A stretch of 64,000 nt of DNA from positions 39,854,429-39,918,428 of the forward strand of contig OX485804.1 in assembly GCA_950295325.1 (NCBI GenBank), written 5' to 3'. The position numbers and the translations under genes were made by a program. The notes under the pieces were generated by a model. It did not search any database. It was not told where the DNA came from and saw only the letters and a program-made list of their open reading frames with translations. The DNA is from Polytrichum commune (Eukaryota; Streptophyta; Polytrichopsida; Polytrichales; Polytrichaceae). Position 1 is the first letter of the stretch, and the number at the start of each line of letters is the position of its first letter. Shown here piece by piece: positions 1-13,083 of this stretch.

Positions 1-659
1 CACACGTGCATGTGAAATATTGTCATGCACCATCCTTACTTTATCCACTCAACATGTCATTGTCAATGGTTGTTTGTTTGGAACTTTGAAATGACAATTC
101 CATCAACCCTTAATGTTGAAGGTGATGGAAGTTTACAATTACACTCAATGCATTTCAATCAATGTTGGTTGTGGAATTATCATGGACAAGTATTGAGATT
201 AAAATGGAATTTGTCTCTAGGATCTTGAAACATGGGAGGTGCACTATAAATAAGGGGAAATGGGCATTAACAACCCTTGAGGATTTTTAGATTATAACAA
301 TGGAAGGAAGTGATGCACAAAGAAATGCCATGTTTTATCCCTCAAAAAAACCTTTGACCAATGGAATTCACCTAGAAAATGAGCGTAATACTTGTACAAT
401 CCACTAGACAGGAACAACTCAATAGTTGAGCATCTTCACAAATTCTTAGGTCAAAATGTGCAAATCAAAATAGGCTAGTCACCTTGCATTTAGAGTATGT
501 AATATATCCCTTACTTCTAACCACATATATGAATAGAATTTTCTAAAAATTTGAAAGTGTTCAAATTTTAAATTGAATTGTCAATGTGAACACAAAGGAC
601 ATTTTTACATGAACATAAGGAAAAAAAAACTACCAAAAAATACATATTTGATGTTCATG

Positions 660-950
660 CATAGTTTACATTAAAGTGGCAAATTATGAATGGAGTCAAC
701 ACCTCACATGAGCTCCCAACACACAAAAAACCTGATCACATCCCACTTTAACATAATTTGACATAGTCTAATCATCTACAAATTGCACGGCTCATGTGTC
801 TATGGGTAGATATCAATGTTGGCTTAATGTTTACTGTTATTTTGATTTTGGATGAGTTAGTTAGGTGGGGGAAAATGTAGGGAAACAACCATTCATCAAC
901 CATAAACATGTTGCTTGGAAAGTTAGGGGTTAATGCCCATGCTTCCTCAC
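660..950 (+). repeat. Dispersed repeat family J, copy 1
   Basis: This stretch reappears in reverse complement at about 18780-19065. Shared landmarks include the words for 'gctcatgtgtctatggg', the association of GTGTTGACTCC with a T-rich run, and an end near AGGGGTTAATGCCC. The copy may extend left to about 258, where GGGCATTAACAACCCTT forms an imperfect inverted match to that right end. If so, the element is about 690 bp. Class unknown. Confidence 0.5.
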
Positions 951-1064
951 CATTTACCTTTTTTTAAATATACCCTTAGCACCCGTGTGCAAGAATTTTC
1001 AACCCAAAAAGTGCCTTTAACATTCTTACTTACATGGCTGACCATCTACATTTTTTGTCTTATC

Positions 1065-1236
1065 AGTGTGGGTTACCATTTGGAGTTCACATTGCTACAA
1101 CATCTTACAAAGAGTGTTATTTTTTACCCAAATTACATATATAGTTACTATGCACATAATAGCTTACTTGGTTTAAAAAGCTCAATGTCGGCAAAATGTT
1201 ATAGCAATACATAACTCCAAGTGGAAACCCCACACT
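1065..1236. mobile_element. Short inverted-repeat element (MITE-like)
   Basis: The left end AGTGTGGGTTACCATTTGG is matched imperfectly in reverse complement by the right end, which reads AGTGTGGGGTTTCCACTTGG on the other strand. That gives about 23-bp terminal inverted repeats around 172 bp. Related words (TAACTCCAAATAGTAACACACACT) occur near 41457-41482, so it probably belongs to a dispersed family. No target duplication was established. Confidence 0.45.
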
Positions 1237-4200
1237 AATCATACAATTTGCTGTACCTAGCTAACTACCTACATACTTAGCAACCTAATTAACTTAACCA
1301 ACTAAACGAATATAACTAACCTAAGCTACTAACCTAAGCCAAGCAACCTTAATTGTTTTATATTAAGCTAACTGAAACCAAAATAACCTTAAGCCAACTT
1401 ATAACATCCTTTGACCCTATAGCCACTCACACTCCCCCAAAAACGCCCGGGCCATGGGCCATGGCACATTGGCTATGCCATGTGCTTTGTTGCCCATCCA
1501 CATGCCCCCTCCCTAGAACCCCCTCGAAAGTCTTAGTAAGAACTCACCCTTACCATGAGCTAGTTGAGATACAAGAATCATTTGAATCAATATAGTTCTT
1601 GGATATAAGTAAAGATACCTCCGGTTTTGAGAAAGTAAGATGTTTGTTTAACATATGGTGTGAAAGCTATGCCTCAAGGACAATGCATAGTTCATGACTG
1701 TCAAATTAGGACCTAGGGCTCGACGAGGCCTTAATTATGGTAAAAGTTGTATCTCTAGATGAATCAAAATTTGAGCCATTCGTGAGGCACGATTTAGAGC
1801 ATGACGAGTTAGGACTAGACCCGGTAATCAAGTGCAGTCACCATACCACCCCAAGGGAAGAAACATGAAACAAGTAGACTTAGAGGACATATACAAAGCA
1901 ATAGGGGGGAGGTGTACTAAGTTCCGTATCATATACACATGCCAACCAAAATATCCTAGAGGACTTTATGCATAGGACACGATGTCAACATGGATGTCAA
2001 CCAGGGTGTACCCTAGTTGGTAAGAAAAGAAAGAATGTACCACGTACAAGATGGAAAGATGAGTTCTCAGTAGAATGCTTATTCCATCTTGAGTGATTTT
2101 GTCATGTCTTTGGGAACACTCTATCACTCTAATGTCTTGACGTAATTCAGATGTGAAGCTCAAAAGCTTGGCAAATATTCAGTAGCTCATAGTGAAGACA
2201 ACACGTCCAGGGTATCGTCTTTTGAGTATCCACATCGTCTTTAATTTTGGTGAATTATGCTTGCGGTAATCTAAAATTAAATTCTTTTAATTAACTTACA
2301 ACCATCATGCAAGTCTTTGGAAATTGTAGCCACCACCTTCGTCTTCCGATACATTTGGCCACTCATCTCAAAGATCATCCACATCTTTAACTTGCATATA
2401 GGCTATCACCTTTTCTAAGGTTTTCAATCATCTTCTCTCTCCTCCTCTATTTTGCTTGGTTATTTGCCCTTTATTTCCCATGCGGAATTTACTTGTGTCT
2501 TGACATTCCATGGTCACGTACCTAAACAATTTGCATCAGATTATTGCCTTCATGTCAACAATTAATCTTCACTCCCTCTCACATGGTAAGTGAATTAGCT
2601 TACCAATTTATGGCCTAAAGGATCTCTCTCTCTCTCACACACACACACACATTTAGTCACTCTATTCGTTGGCCTCTCGCCAACGACTTAAACTCTCATA
2701 GTATGTGACGACTTGCTTGCTTAACCTGCTCATTTAACAACTTCACAACTTATTGCTCTCAAAACATTTGCCTCGACGGACAATACTCTCTGAGTCTCAC
2801 ACTCAAACTTCCTCTTACTCGGCCTATCGCTGGACTGTACTTTCTTGCACTCGACTTGGCCTCTCAGTAACCATGCTCACACTCTTGACAAAGACTTGCT
2901 CAAGCAAACTCTTCCGGACATTATTTAAGACTTAAATATACTCCAGTTATTTCACTCTGAATCATCCAACCACAATGACAATCTAGGGTTCACTGCACAA
3001 ATATCAAGATCATTGCACATCAAAGTCATGTATTCCTCATATCAAAGTTTGAAGTCACAAGAATCCGAATCACTTGGTTTTCATGGGCCTATCACTATCC
3101 CCCCCTCAAATATCTCACTTGGAGAATGCCTATTAACCACTCAACCTCAATCACTGAGTGTTGATGCTTATACCAGGCTATTCCTTTTGTCTAAGACTAT
3201 GCCTAATTTCTATGACGGAAAATAGCCTGATTAAGACTCTGATTGCCTCCTCCTTATTGAGTTGAGGGAGAAGAAGAGTCGGTTAGAGTCTATAACCGAC
3301 TCATTACAGCAATTGCATCTTCCTTCCACTCTGGATGACTTCCGAACGCCAATGGCCGGATGAAAGATGTCAAAACTTGAAAATTGCCTAATTCGGCTAG
3401 GCTTTGGCCCAAAAAGTGGTTTTACACATGGGATAACATATGAATTCTTATTTTTATTTTTAAAAAACACATTTTGGTATTTAAAGAACAAGAACATGAA
3501 TATCACGTTTTTTTCTCTCAATATTAAGCCACTAGCTTCTTTAATCTTGCCCTTAGGCCAGTTTGCACACACCACCAACCCTTGGAATAGGTCAAACCAC
3601 CCTATACAAAGCTTAAATCAACCAATAAATCAACCTAAGTTTAACCAACCATTGAACAAGCCTAAACCTTTCAATAGGTGGCCTTGATTTCCTCTTGATT
3701 GTGTGCCCCTTGTGGACTTTGATTGCATGGTCGGCTCCCTTACCTGCCGTTTGGCCCACCTTATGCCAATGGCGTATGCCAATAGCTCAATGCCCCCTTC
3801 AATGCTTGTAATTGTGCCACGACAAGCCCACCATGGTTAGTTAGAAGCCTAAACCAAAACTTTCAACATGTATTCGCTGCTCAAACCAAACCAACATTTC
3901 TTGACATGCCATGAATTATGGTTTAGAGATATCGCTCATTTTAGCACAACACCTCCTTCTACACGCCATATTACTATATTGTTTACACATATTAACTTAA
4001 GCCAAAAGTTAAAGTGGTTAGAAATACCGTGGCCCACTTTATTCTTATATGTGGGCTGAAATCTAGGTGGTTTATGATTCAATCAATTGTCAATATTCAA
4101 TGGTGAAATGATAAAATGATATCAATGTTCTTGGTATAATATCGATATTATGTTTTCTAGCTCACATTGTTTCATGTTTGTGTAGAAAAACATTGATTCC

Positions 4201-4777
4201 ATATTTCTAGTTTTTGAGCATATGATTTTATGGGCTCAAAGTTGGTGTGGGTCAAGAAACCTTACATTGACCAGAATTATCGTGGTATGCAAGAAAGATA
4301 GTGGGCCACAATATGAGGTGTAAAAGATGCAATGCACACCATGTCCTTGTAGAAAACGTGGTAGAAATTTGTAACACTAGTTGGTGAATCGTGTTGTTGA
4401 TTATGCCCGCAACCTATTTACGTTTGGTTCCACAAAACATCCAATGTGCAGGGTGAGCTTACCAAGTTTAGGTTCGCAATAAATCCTTTCATTGTTATGG
4501 TGTGCAATTTTTCATTGCTTAGTGTCGTGGCCCACCTTTTCTTAAAACCTTAAGAAACCTTGTTTTAAGATTAAGGAATAGATTTGAGCGAGGAAAACAT
4601 AGTAAGTAGAGTACTTTATTGGTAGATAGTTAGGTAGGCTAGTTAGAATTGAGGAGAAAAACTAAAATCATTAAAGTAGTTAAAAATACCGAATTGAGTT
4701 AGTGTTAGGAATTCCGTTTCGACTCGGAAACCTTAGAACGGAGCGGACCGCACCGGCGACGGCGGGCCGCAACCACT

Positions 4778-6657
4778 ATGGCCACCCAAACACGGAAGCG
4801 GATCGCGGACAAGCCGCTAGCCCTCCGCAAGATGCACGTGGTCACCCCCACTGGTAAAGAGGAGAACGATGAGTTGGAGGCGGACTTGAGGCGCATGGGT
4901 TGCCTCGGGTTATGGGAAAAATCGTGGAGAATACGCTCTGAGGGGATGGTGAGGGAGTTAGTCACGGGAGATGTGGACCACGTTTACGCTTCCACCATCC
5001 GGGGCCGACCGGATAGGTGGAATGCGGAATTGTGGAGTCGGGTTTACGGCTTCGAGCAAGGAGGGGAAGGTATGGCTACTAAGAGAGAGGATTGTACGAG
5101 GGACAAATTCTCCCAGAGGCTAGACCCCAAGTATGGATATTTTGTGAAAGATTATAAAGATGAGAGGGAAAGGAGGATGTTAGTTTTTTTAGTGCCTATC
5201 TTTAGCCCGGAAAAACCTTATAACATCACTCTTACACTTGTCACCACCTTACTTCTTGCATCCTCCGAGAAAAAGGTGGTGGATTGGGGGAGCCTCATTG
5301 GAGAGTTGGTGCACAAGTTGGCAACCAACACTAAGCGCGGCCTACCTTCCTACATAGGGTCTTTCCTCTTCCACCTTTACGCACACGAAAACATACTCAC
5401 GGACGAAGATGACACCCTATGGACATCGCATCAGTTTATGCGGGAGCTCCAGACTACCGACTCGGAGCCGGAGATGGGCCATGAGGATTCGAAGGAGAAA
5501 GACATGGTGCACATGAGCGACTAAAAGCGGCCCGTGACCAAGAAGCGAAAACTAATGTTGGGGAATCGTGCGACGCGGACCAGGTCCGCCACCAAGCCGG
5601 TAGGAGGTGGAACCTCCACCTGTCCTTAGAGGACAATCCGGTGGACTCCATTATCCGCGAGTTGGAGGAGGTACGGTCCCGGATTGTGGACTATGAGCTA
5701 CAAATGCACCAAGTAGGGGAATTGGTAGGCAACCCGCCGCGGGAGGGTTTGGTTGCCGCAATAAAGGAGGCCATCCAAGATCCGCGTCGGCTGCGGGAGC
5801 TGGAGCGGAAAGTGGACCACCTTACTGCGGAAAAACGGAAGACCGCGGAGTGAGTGCGGAAGTTGGAGGTGGAGCGAGAGAAGCTCCTTAAGCAGGTAAA
5901 GGATACCACTCTCACGGTACAAAAATTGAGTGATATGTTGGAAATCCCGGGGAACGTGTGGTGGAAAGTTAAGATGTTCGACGCGGAATTGAAGAACGCG
6001 GGCCACGTTTCCAGGTCGAAGATGGTTACCTTCATTATGAATCAAGGGAGTAAGATGGACGCGTCCTTGAAAGCAATGAAGGCCCTCATTGCTAGTTGCA
6101 CGGAGTTGTTTCCCGTGGTAGTTGAGTCATCGGAGGAGAGGGAGTCTTCATCCGACTACTCCGACTTGACCCCTCATGACATGGTGGAAATTCAAGGTGC
6201 TGCGGTGGAAGGTGGAAACCAACATGCGGAAGAGGTGGACCAGGTGGAGGACATCACGGCGATCACGGCCCTCCCGGTTTCCACCACTGAGGTGTTAGTT
6301 CCCAAGGCCACCCCAGTTTCCACCGCGGTTGGTGAGCAAACCTTGGGTGATTGCCACGTGGCCGAGGTCTCAACTCCAACCCTTGTCACGGACTTCCAAG
6401 TGGTTGTCCGGGATCCGCCGCCACTTGTCATTCTTGCTCCGGAATTTCCGCCGGACAACCAACTATCCGCCCCACTGGCACCGAACGTTGCGGAAACGGT
6501 GGACCGCGTGGGAGTGAGTTCCGCGCCGAAAGCTCACGGTGTGCAAGTGGCGCCACCACGTGTTCCATTTTTTGCAACGGACAGCGCGGACCGCCGCGAG
6601 GAGCGGAAGCAGAATAAGAAGGAAGCCAAATTGAAGAAGCGGAAGGATAAGGAGTAG
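4778..6657 (+). pseudogene. Decayed retroelement-like ORF (gag or plant-transposon-type), coiled-coil C-terminal half
   Basis: The ATG at 4778 opens 248 codons ending at 5524. The adjacent frame then continues from about 5490 (reading ..ERLKAARDQEAK..) to 6657, broken by one TGA at 5851. A single indel near 5490-5520 and one stop would therefore separate one former ORF of about 625 residues. The first half is a globular region containing VYGFEQGGEG and LLLASSEKKVVDWGSLIGEL. I associate this style with the large 'putative plant transposon protein' families encoded by retroelements, but cannot name the family. The second half (RELERKVDHLTAEKRK, KLEVEREKLLKQ) is heptad-like coiled coil, then a Ser/Thr/Pro/Val-rich stretch and a Lys/Arg-rich tail ending KKRKDKE. 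GC content and use of CGGAA-type words are far above the flanks, which suggests an inserted element. No RT, RNase H or integrase is present. Confidence 0.6.
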
Positions 6658-8330
6658 GTTTTAGTTAGGATTCCATTTTGGTTTGTTTTGGGCAAGTAGT
6701 TAGGTGGCCCCGGTTTGTGCGCCTCGTCATTTTCCTTTGTTTAGGTTTTGACCTCTCCATGAGGTGGATTGTCGCCACGTGGCCCGCGATTTCCGGCATG
6801 GAAACCATGGTATATGGGTGTTAGTTTGGTTTTTAAAGGGAGAACACTTCGGTGTTTCTCTCATCATTTTGCAATACAAGTGTTCTTTTGTTCAATTCGG
6901 ACCTTATGCTTTACTCTACCTTCGGTTTGAGTTGAGTCTTGAGTACATGTGTAATGCAAGTGATCCCTCTTTTCCGTACTTGAGGTTTCCGAGTTTTCCG
7001 CCATTCCCTATCATTGTGTAGGTTAGTTAGGTTAGTATTCCGTGATAGGACAGGGGGTCAGTAATACCCCGAGGTGCGTGTGGTTAAAACGCCCCTATGT
7101 GAGCAGGTGATGGGCGGAGGAATCTTAAGGGGGGAAGGAGGAAAAAATTGGCCGAGCAAGGGGAAAGAACCCCACCGTGGGGTTGTTGGGCAAGGGAAGT
7201 TTCACGCACACGGTAGGTTCTTCCCCACTTACTCCGTCCAACTAGGGACCGACAATGAGCAGCAGTGGATAGACCTGTCCAATAGTAGGGGGAGAGTTCT
7301 GGTTTACGCCTTCCGCTTGCCATGACCTGGAGGTGGATCACACCGATCAGCAGTAACGGAATGGTCTAGAACACTCATGCACCTGCCGCGACTGGCGCTT
7401 GGTTCCCACCGCGGATGGTAGGCGTGGTAGCCCCATCCCTATGTTAGCCCCGCCGTCACGGAAATCAACAAATCTTAGGTCCTATCTTGTGTGACCTCTA
7501 GAAAAGCACAAGCTACCCATTGTGAGGATAGGAGCGAAGATGTTGTGTTTCCACCTTTCTCGATGGAGGATTCGGTTTCCGCGTGTGGTATAGTGGAAAC
7601 TGTGCCATCACGGAAAGCGGATCAGGCTGGTTTTGTAGACCCAAAACTTCCTCCACCTTTCCCCCCGTCAAAGGGGGGTGTCACGCGTCGGATACTTGAG
7701 CGGGACACCTTCTCGAGGGAGGGCTGCCCCCATCGAAGCACTAGTCTAAGGGAGTAGTAGTTAGAAAGAGGAAGTGGAGATAGGGAGACAACCCTAAGAA
7801 ATCAACCCAAAGGGTGAAATCTTGATGAACAACTACCAAGTCTCTCTGAGCATTCTAGCCTAAAACACTAGAATTATGGTCCTTGTGACACGGTAAAAAA
7901 TCTAGCGGATAGTGGAAATACAGGTCAAATCCGCTATCTCTATCGCGGAAACCTTATCCCGGAAGTCATGACCCGTAATAATGAATCTTAGAATGGAGTG
8001 TATATAGTTGTTATACTATGGATTCGGGACGCTGAGTCTATTGTTGTTACTACTCTAGGGTAGGAGCTTGTCCATACTTTGTGTTGTGTTCCCTACCTCG
8101 GTCCACTACCGGGAAGGCGGAAATTTCCGTGCTATAATTTCCGTAATATTCCGGATTTCTTAATCCGATTCGTGTTAACTTAGTTTCTGGTGTTTCTTGT
8201 GTGTGTGTGTGTGTGAGTGAAAGTTTTTCCCCCCTCTGTGTTGTGAACGACCGCAGGTTCTTCGTGGGAACGAACTCGGCGCGGTTTTGACGTTTTACGC
8301 GTTAATTAGGTTAATTAACTGAATACGTTA
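6658..8330 (+). mobile_element. GC-rich non-coding tail of the 4.7-kb retroelement-like insertion
   Basis: The raised GC content and frequent CGGAA/TTCCG words of the preceding ORF continue to about 8330 and stop abruptly where AT-rich DNA resumes. The stretch near 6820-6960 (AAAGGGAGAACACTTCGG, then a run resembling a transcript 3' region) resembles LTR U3/R sequence. I could not find a second copy that would define an LTR pair, a primer-binding site or a polypurine tract. A (GT)n run lies at about 8197-8214. The element is probably a truncated or non-autonomous retroelement. Confidence 0.4.
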
Positions 8331-8339
8331 CCACCATGC

Positions 8340-9322
8340 TACGACACTTAGTACTTCAACTTCCTCCTTTGTTACCAACACCTCCTTGGTGCACTAGCGT
8401 AGTTACCCTAGGGGGCTCTTGCAATAGACACACATGATATGGGTATGGTATTTTGCAACATTTTCCTCATTTGCAACCTCCTCCATTGTGTAAGTTGTTA
8501 ATTCAACTTGCACAGTGGGTGTATAGCACTTCAACAGGGTGCCCTATGAGGCTCCTTGCCCCCCTTCGGACAAGGTTCATGTGACCTAATTGCATTGTGC
8601 AACTTCTTCCCATCCATGGGCACCTCTTCACAATCCACATAGCATCATGTTTCTCTATGATGTTGCAACAATTATACTTTCAGAACCCTTGCATGTGTTT
8701 TTTTTTTCATGGCTTTGAATTACATTGTGTTTGCCTCTTTTCCTACTCATTTTCTTCCCATCTACAATATTCTTTAGAAATGTAAGCGAAATGAAATACA
8801 CCCTAGTTGCAATCCTTAGAGGAGCACCCTTGTGCACAACCTTTATGGCGACAACCGGTTGGTCATATTACTAATTGCCATTCTTCCATGATTTCTTTTC
8901 CCTCTTTTGCTAGAAGAACATTTGCCTCATTCATGTTAGATATTGGTGTGCCATTATCCTCTGCAATGGGGTATGACCTCATGGATTGCCTACTAATGCA
9001 ATAACCAAGAGATATGTCTAACGCATGTTTAAATTCAAGGATACATCATGCACATCCCTAGATGCTTTCGCATTTGTGAGCTCTACTGTGAATGCCTTGG
9101 TTTTTGAAGACATCCTTGAACCCATCCCCATTATCCTTATGATCACGTCTAGATGAAGTTGGATCCTCCCACCTCTAATAGAGTTATTCAATCCTTGAAG
9201 TAGAGTAGTAGCAAATGGTGTTGCATCTGGGAGTTTTGCAAAGTCATCCTCCAAATTGTCATTGTTGGTATCACATGTAGCCTCAAGGTCTGGCTCATAT
9301 GGCAATTGGGGGTCAAGAATGT
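8340..9322. other. Intergenic, nothing recognised
   Basis: AT-rich DNA between the GC-rich insertion and the CACTA terminus. The open frames are short and lack family features. The minus frame covering 9018-9359 crosses the transposon terminus at 9323, so it is not treated as coding. Confidence 0.5.
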
Positions 9323-9704
9323 CACTACAACAAAACACGTCTTTTATTCCCGCACCCACTTCACTGCATGTCTTTTATTACCATAAACAGTAAACGGTTG
9401 AAATTGTTGAAATCCACCTTTACTGTCCTTATGTCTGAGTTTACTTCAGGGTGTCATGGTAGTCATGTGGGACAAGAATGTGCTTGGGAACGAACTTGAG
9501 AACGTGTTCGGGAACGTCAGAGAGCATTCATTACTACGGATAGTAAAGTGGTCGATTTGACCGTGTCACTTCAAAATGTAATGTGTTTTTGGGTTTTCCA
9601 TAGAATGCTCACAAAAGAACGGCCCATTTATTTTTGCTAACATATAATGAAATATACATATTCGACCACAATATGAGATTACCCCATACTCAAGATATTA
9701 TAAT

Positions 9705-11880
9705 TTAATCTAGAGGAGCATGACCATCTTCTTCAAGTGCAGCTTCATCCTCGTCTTCAGAAGACGGTTCATGGTCGTTTGTGTTCAAAGCTGCGAGCAC
9801 CTCATCACTGCTTAGAGCCACAACCTCATCTAATATTGGGTCAGTTGGGATTGCATCATTCTCTAATGATGCTGGTTTCAATCCACAATGGTCTCCCATA
9901 TTGCCTAAAGATAGGCATCATATGTCTGGTATAGAATCTTTTGTAGAAATGACTCTTGCTCCCCTTGGCTCTTTTCGTAGAACCACCTTCCATCCATGAT
10001 TGTTCAAATCGTCCGCAAAGAATACATGCTCGACGTGTAGTGGAAATGCAAAAGATTCAGCTGATAGTGGCACTAATCTATCAAAATTCACTAGGCTAAA
10101 GCCATAATCGTCTCGCTTCATGGTAGCATTATGCCCAACCATGTTTGCCATCACCCAATTGCAATACAACACAACCAGTTCATACCTACCATAGTCCATG
10201 GCCAATATTTCCTCCACCCATCCCACATACTCCAAGTTTGCCGCCTTCAAGTCCCTGTCATGTACACTGGACCGGCAATGTTGGGAGAATGTGGCGGCCA
10301 CGCCAGAATCAACCGTGGTCAAAGTTCCTTCCGCACTACGCACGCGGATATGATTTCCGAAGGCATACATGGAGCGGTACGATGTTGCTTGGCTGGAGGG
10401 TGGAAGAGACAATACCAACACATCTTCTTCAATCGCCTCTCCCGCCTCTTTGGCGCGAGAAACAGCCGATTTGAACCACTTGGGGAACCCTTCATCTCGA
10501 ATGTCTTCAGGATAAACAATCCAGCCATTTCGTTTTCTCCTCCGATATTCTGCACGTTCCAGTTTGCGTTGTGCCATACTTGCAGTGTAACGCCTGTACA
10601 ATAAAACATTTATGTGATGCCTTACATGTTTGCGAAAAACACTAACTCAGTGCGTACATAAGGGGTTTGTACAGTTACTACGTAAAGTTATGATTCTCAT
10701 TCGTTATTGCCAGAGAATACTAGAGGCAGTAATGTTTTGTAATATGACTTTGTCATGTTACTGCATAGAGTTTAAAATTTAACTATTGTGATATGACCTG
10801 TACAGTTACTACGTACAGTTATGGATATACTGAGTTTTTAATCGAGATTACTAGAGGCAGTGATCTTCTTGTAAGTTGACTTTGTGTAGTGAGGTGCAAA
10901 TGTTTGTAAGTGCAAGAATTTCACAATTGCATACTGATGCCTGTAAAATAAAATAATTTGTTCATGTCTTACTCTCTCCACGGCTCTAAGGGAGCCATAT
11001 TATTGACCACAAATTTGTGTATCCAATCGCGTATCTTTGGTGTTAGTATCCTTGGTCGCCCAACACCTTCGAGGATTTCGTCGTTCATTGTAGGGTCCTC
11101 CTTATCGTCCCATACCCTGCGACTTGTAACGGTATATGATTGCATGTACTCTGTGCAAAAGCCAAGCGTTTCATCTATGGCGTATCCTTCAGCCATACTA
11201 GCTTCGGGTCTTGCGCGATTCCGAACGTAGCCCTTCAATGTTTTCAGGTACCTCTCCATAGGATACATCCAACGGACATGTACTGGCCCACAAATATCTA
11301 GTTCCTCCACCAAGTGCACTAAAAGGTGCGTCATGACGTCGGAAAATACTGGTGGAAACTCTTTTTCGATCATGCACAATGTGATGGCCGTATCCTCTCG
11401 CAGATCGCTCATTTCTGATGGGTTGATGGTTTTGGCGCACAATCGTTTGAATATCCGGCTCAATCTTATTATACATATACGAACCTCCTTTCTCATGATC
11501 GTGCGTACACAGAGAGGCAAGACTTGCTGCATAAGGACATGATAATCATGCAATTTCGATCCTTTCAGACTCCCATCCACGTGGACTTTTTTTCTCAATT
11601 GGCCAACATAGTGAGTAGGAGTTTTCAGTTGCCGCACAACATCCACAAACACCTCCTTTTCTTTCTTTGTGAGCACATACGGGGCTTGCGGCAATGTCAA
11701 GCTTCCTTGTTTTTCCCCGGTATGGGCCACAAATGCGGCCTTATGTTGGCTTCTTTCAAGTCCATGCGAACCTTTAGTGTATCCTTCTCTCCAAATAGAA
11801 ATTTCATGAGACTCTCCGTTATGTTTTTCTCACAATGCATTACATGTGGTCTCACCCTTCATTGGAATCCTCATATAGGT
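9705..11880 (-). pseudogene. CACTA TNP2-like transposase remnant (DUF4218 and DUF4216 regions)
   Basis: Three blocks on the minus strand. Block 1, about 11880-11731, reads VRPHVMHCEKNITESLMKFL then RPHLW, a hallmark of plant TNP2 proteins; a small indel near 11730 shifts the frame. Block 2, 11730-10973, contains KLHDYHVLMQQVLP, MTHLLVHLVEEL, GPVHVRWMYPMERYLKTLKG and YVRNRARPEASMAEGY, the DUF4218 signature. It ends at a GTAAGA donor, and the frame resumes at 10593 after an AG acceptor (WRE|RYTASMAQRKLERAE). Block 3, 10593-9918, is the DUF4216-type region (FGNHIRVRSAEGT, YEVVLYCNW-like, VEHVFFADDLNNHGWKVVLR). A separate acidic block at 9899-9705 may be the C-terminal tail. The N-terminal transposase domain is missing, so no activity is expected. 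The conserved spacing of motifs shows past function. Confidence 0.8.
10668..10890 (-). repeat. Internal duplication in the CACTA transposase intron
   Basis: TGTACAGTTACTACGTA and TACTAGAGGCAGT occur twice, in the same order, about 130 bp apart. This is a diverged tandem duplication lying wholly inside the intron between the DUF4218 and DUF4216 blocks. Confidence 0.55.
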
Positions 11881-13083
11881 TAGTATTCCTCATAATGAAA
11901 TCTAGCTCGACACATTTTATAAATGCATGATTGTTCACGTGTATAAAACTTATGCATCCACAAAAGAGTTGGTTTGTTGCTCCCAAGACCTAGGTTGAAA
12001 TCATGAACTCAAACGTGGGCCAAGAGCTTACCTTGCTGATCTGGACCAATCGTCGTCTTAATTGCCCTAATTGGTGCCAATACACAATCTTCATAGTGAC
12101 CAAACCCAAACTTCTCCTCAAGATGACACGTTTCATCCAAGTTTGCTAGTCCATATATGTATGTACATGAACTAATCCTTAAAATTTGGCCATGTACAAA
12201 CACATGGTTGGGATTCGCAATATGTATGCTATAGAATAACATGTGGGTGTAGGGGGTTGCTTCCAAAAGGGGGGGGGGTTGCATTGACACCTTCTACCTT
12301 ATAAGTGGGAGCTCGGCAAAACTCAAGTGTTCAATTACATCAAATGTTTATTCTGGCTCAACAAAGTTATTTGCAATTACAATGTGTGAAATAAATTCTC
12401 AAAACTAAAATCCAAGCATGATGTTCCAATGGTACAACTTTGGTGTCACAATGTCCCATGTTCACACTCGCTTGTTAATTAGTGATAGGGGGTTGAGGGT
12501 CTAGGATAAGGAAGGTTAGGGGGGGGGGTATGAATTTCATTGTTGATTGTGTTTAAGCATCCCCACAAGACTAGGCAAATTGTCTCGCTACCACCGGTTT
12601 TCGAGGATTTTAAAGGCAGGTTATCATGCGTGTCCCTCCATGTATGTCCAAATTTATTCATTGTTCATGTATTGTGTTATAGAATAACCTTGCTTTGGAG
12701 GCCTTCTCCAAGTTCATGTTTTCTTATTTACTTGGCCAAGGCTTCCAAATAGAAGCCTTCCAAAACATAACCAGTTGACGATGAGCAATTTTTTTTGTTA
12801 TATGTAGGGACAAAAATGACATCATGTGCCTTAAAACAAATGCATTCTTAGACATAAGATTACTCAACCACATACATGCATTCTCATTCTATAAATATTG
12901 CATGCATAGTGTTCCACGCACGTGACAAACTTTCGTGGGCAAGAAATACCATGTTCAACATTGAATCTATGATACCCTTCCCCCGACATATACTCCATTA
13001 TATGCAAGCACAATGCCCTACATATTCTTGGTCCCACAAAGACGTGAAAACATGTTGAGTAACGTCATGGAGGGTAAGCCTAA
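11881..13083. other. Intergenic, nothing recognised
   Basis: AT-rich sequence with several G-rich homopolymer runs (about 12270-12278 and 12521-12528). It would contain the missing right part of the CACTA transposon if that had been intact, but no transposase motif or TIR was seen. Confidence 0.45.

Larger units (their letters stand above)
1..4690. other. Repeat-rich intergenic DNA, no gene recognised
   Basis: AT-rich sequence without any open frame that resembles a known protein. It holds the copy of a dispersed repeat near 660-950, a small inverted-repeat element at 1065-1236, a low-complexity stretch of CTAAC/CCTAA-like words around 1250-1350, and a short CT/CA microsatellite at about 2622-2652. 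The open frames here are short, lack family similarity and overlap on both strands, so I do not call genes. Confidence 0.6.
9323..11880 (-). mobile_element. Truncated CACTA (En/Spm) DNA transposon
   Basis: The left terminus reads CACTACAACAAAACACG at 9323, the typical CACTA-superfamily start. It is followed by subterminal words repeated at short spacing (CGTCTTTTATT, TGTCTTTTATT). A TNP2-type transposase remnant lies inside on the minus strand. No matching TTTTGTTGTAGTG right terminus was found to the right, and the transposase lacks its N-terminal and catalytic portion, so the element is truncated beyond about 11880. The intron between the two large coding blocks contains an internal tandem duplication (about 10668-10760 and 10799-10890). 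Confidence 0.75.

Noticed and set aside
9018-9359. 113-codon minus-strand frame
   Set aside because: It crosses the CACTA terminus at 9323 and shows no family similarity, so it is likely chance.
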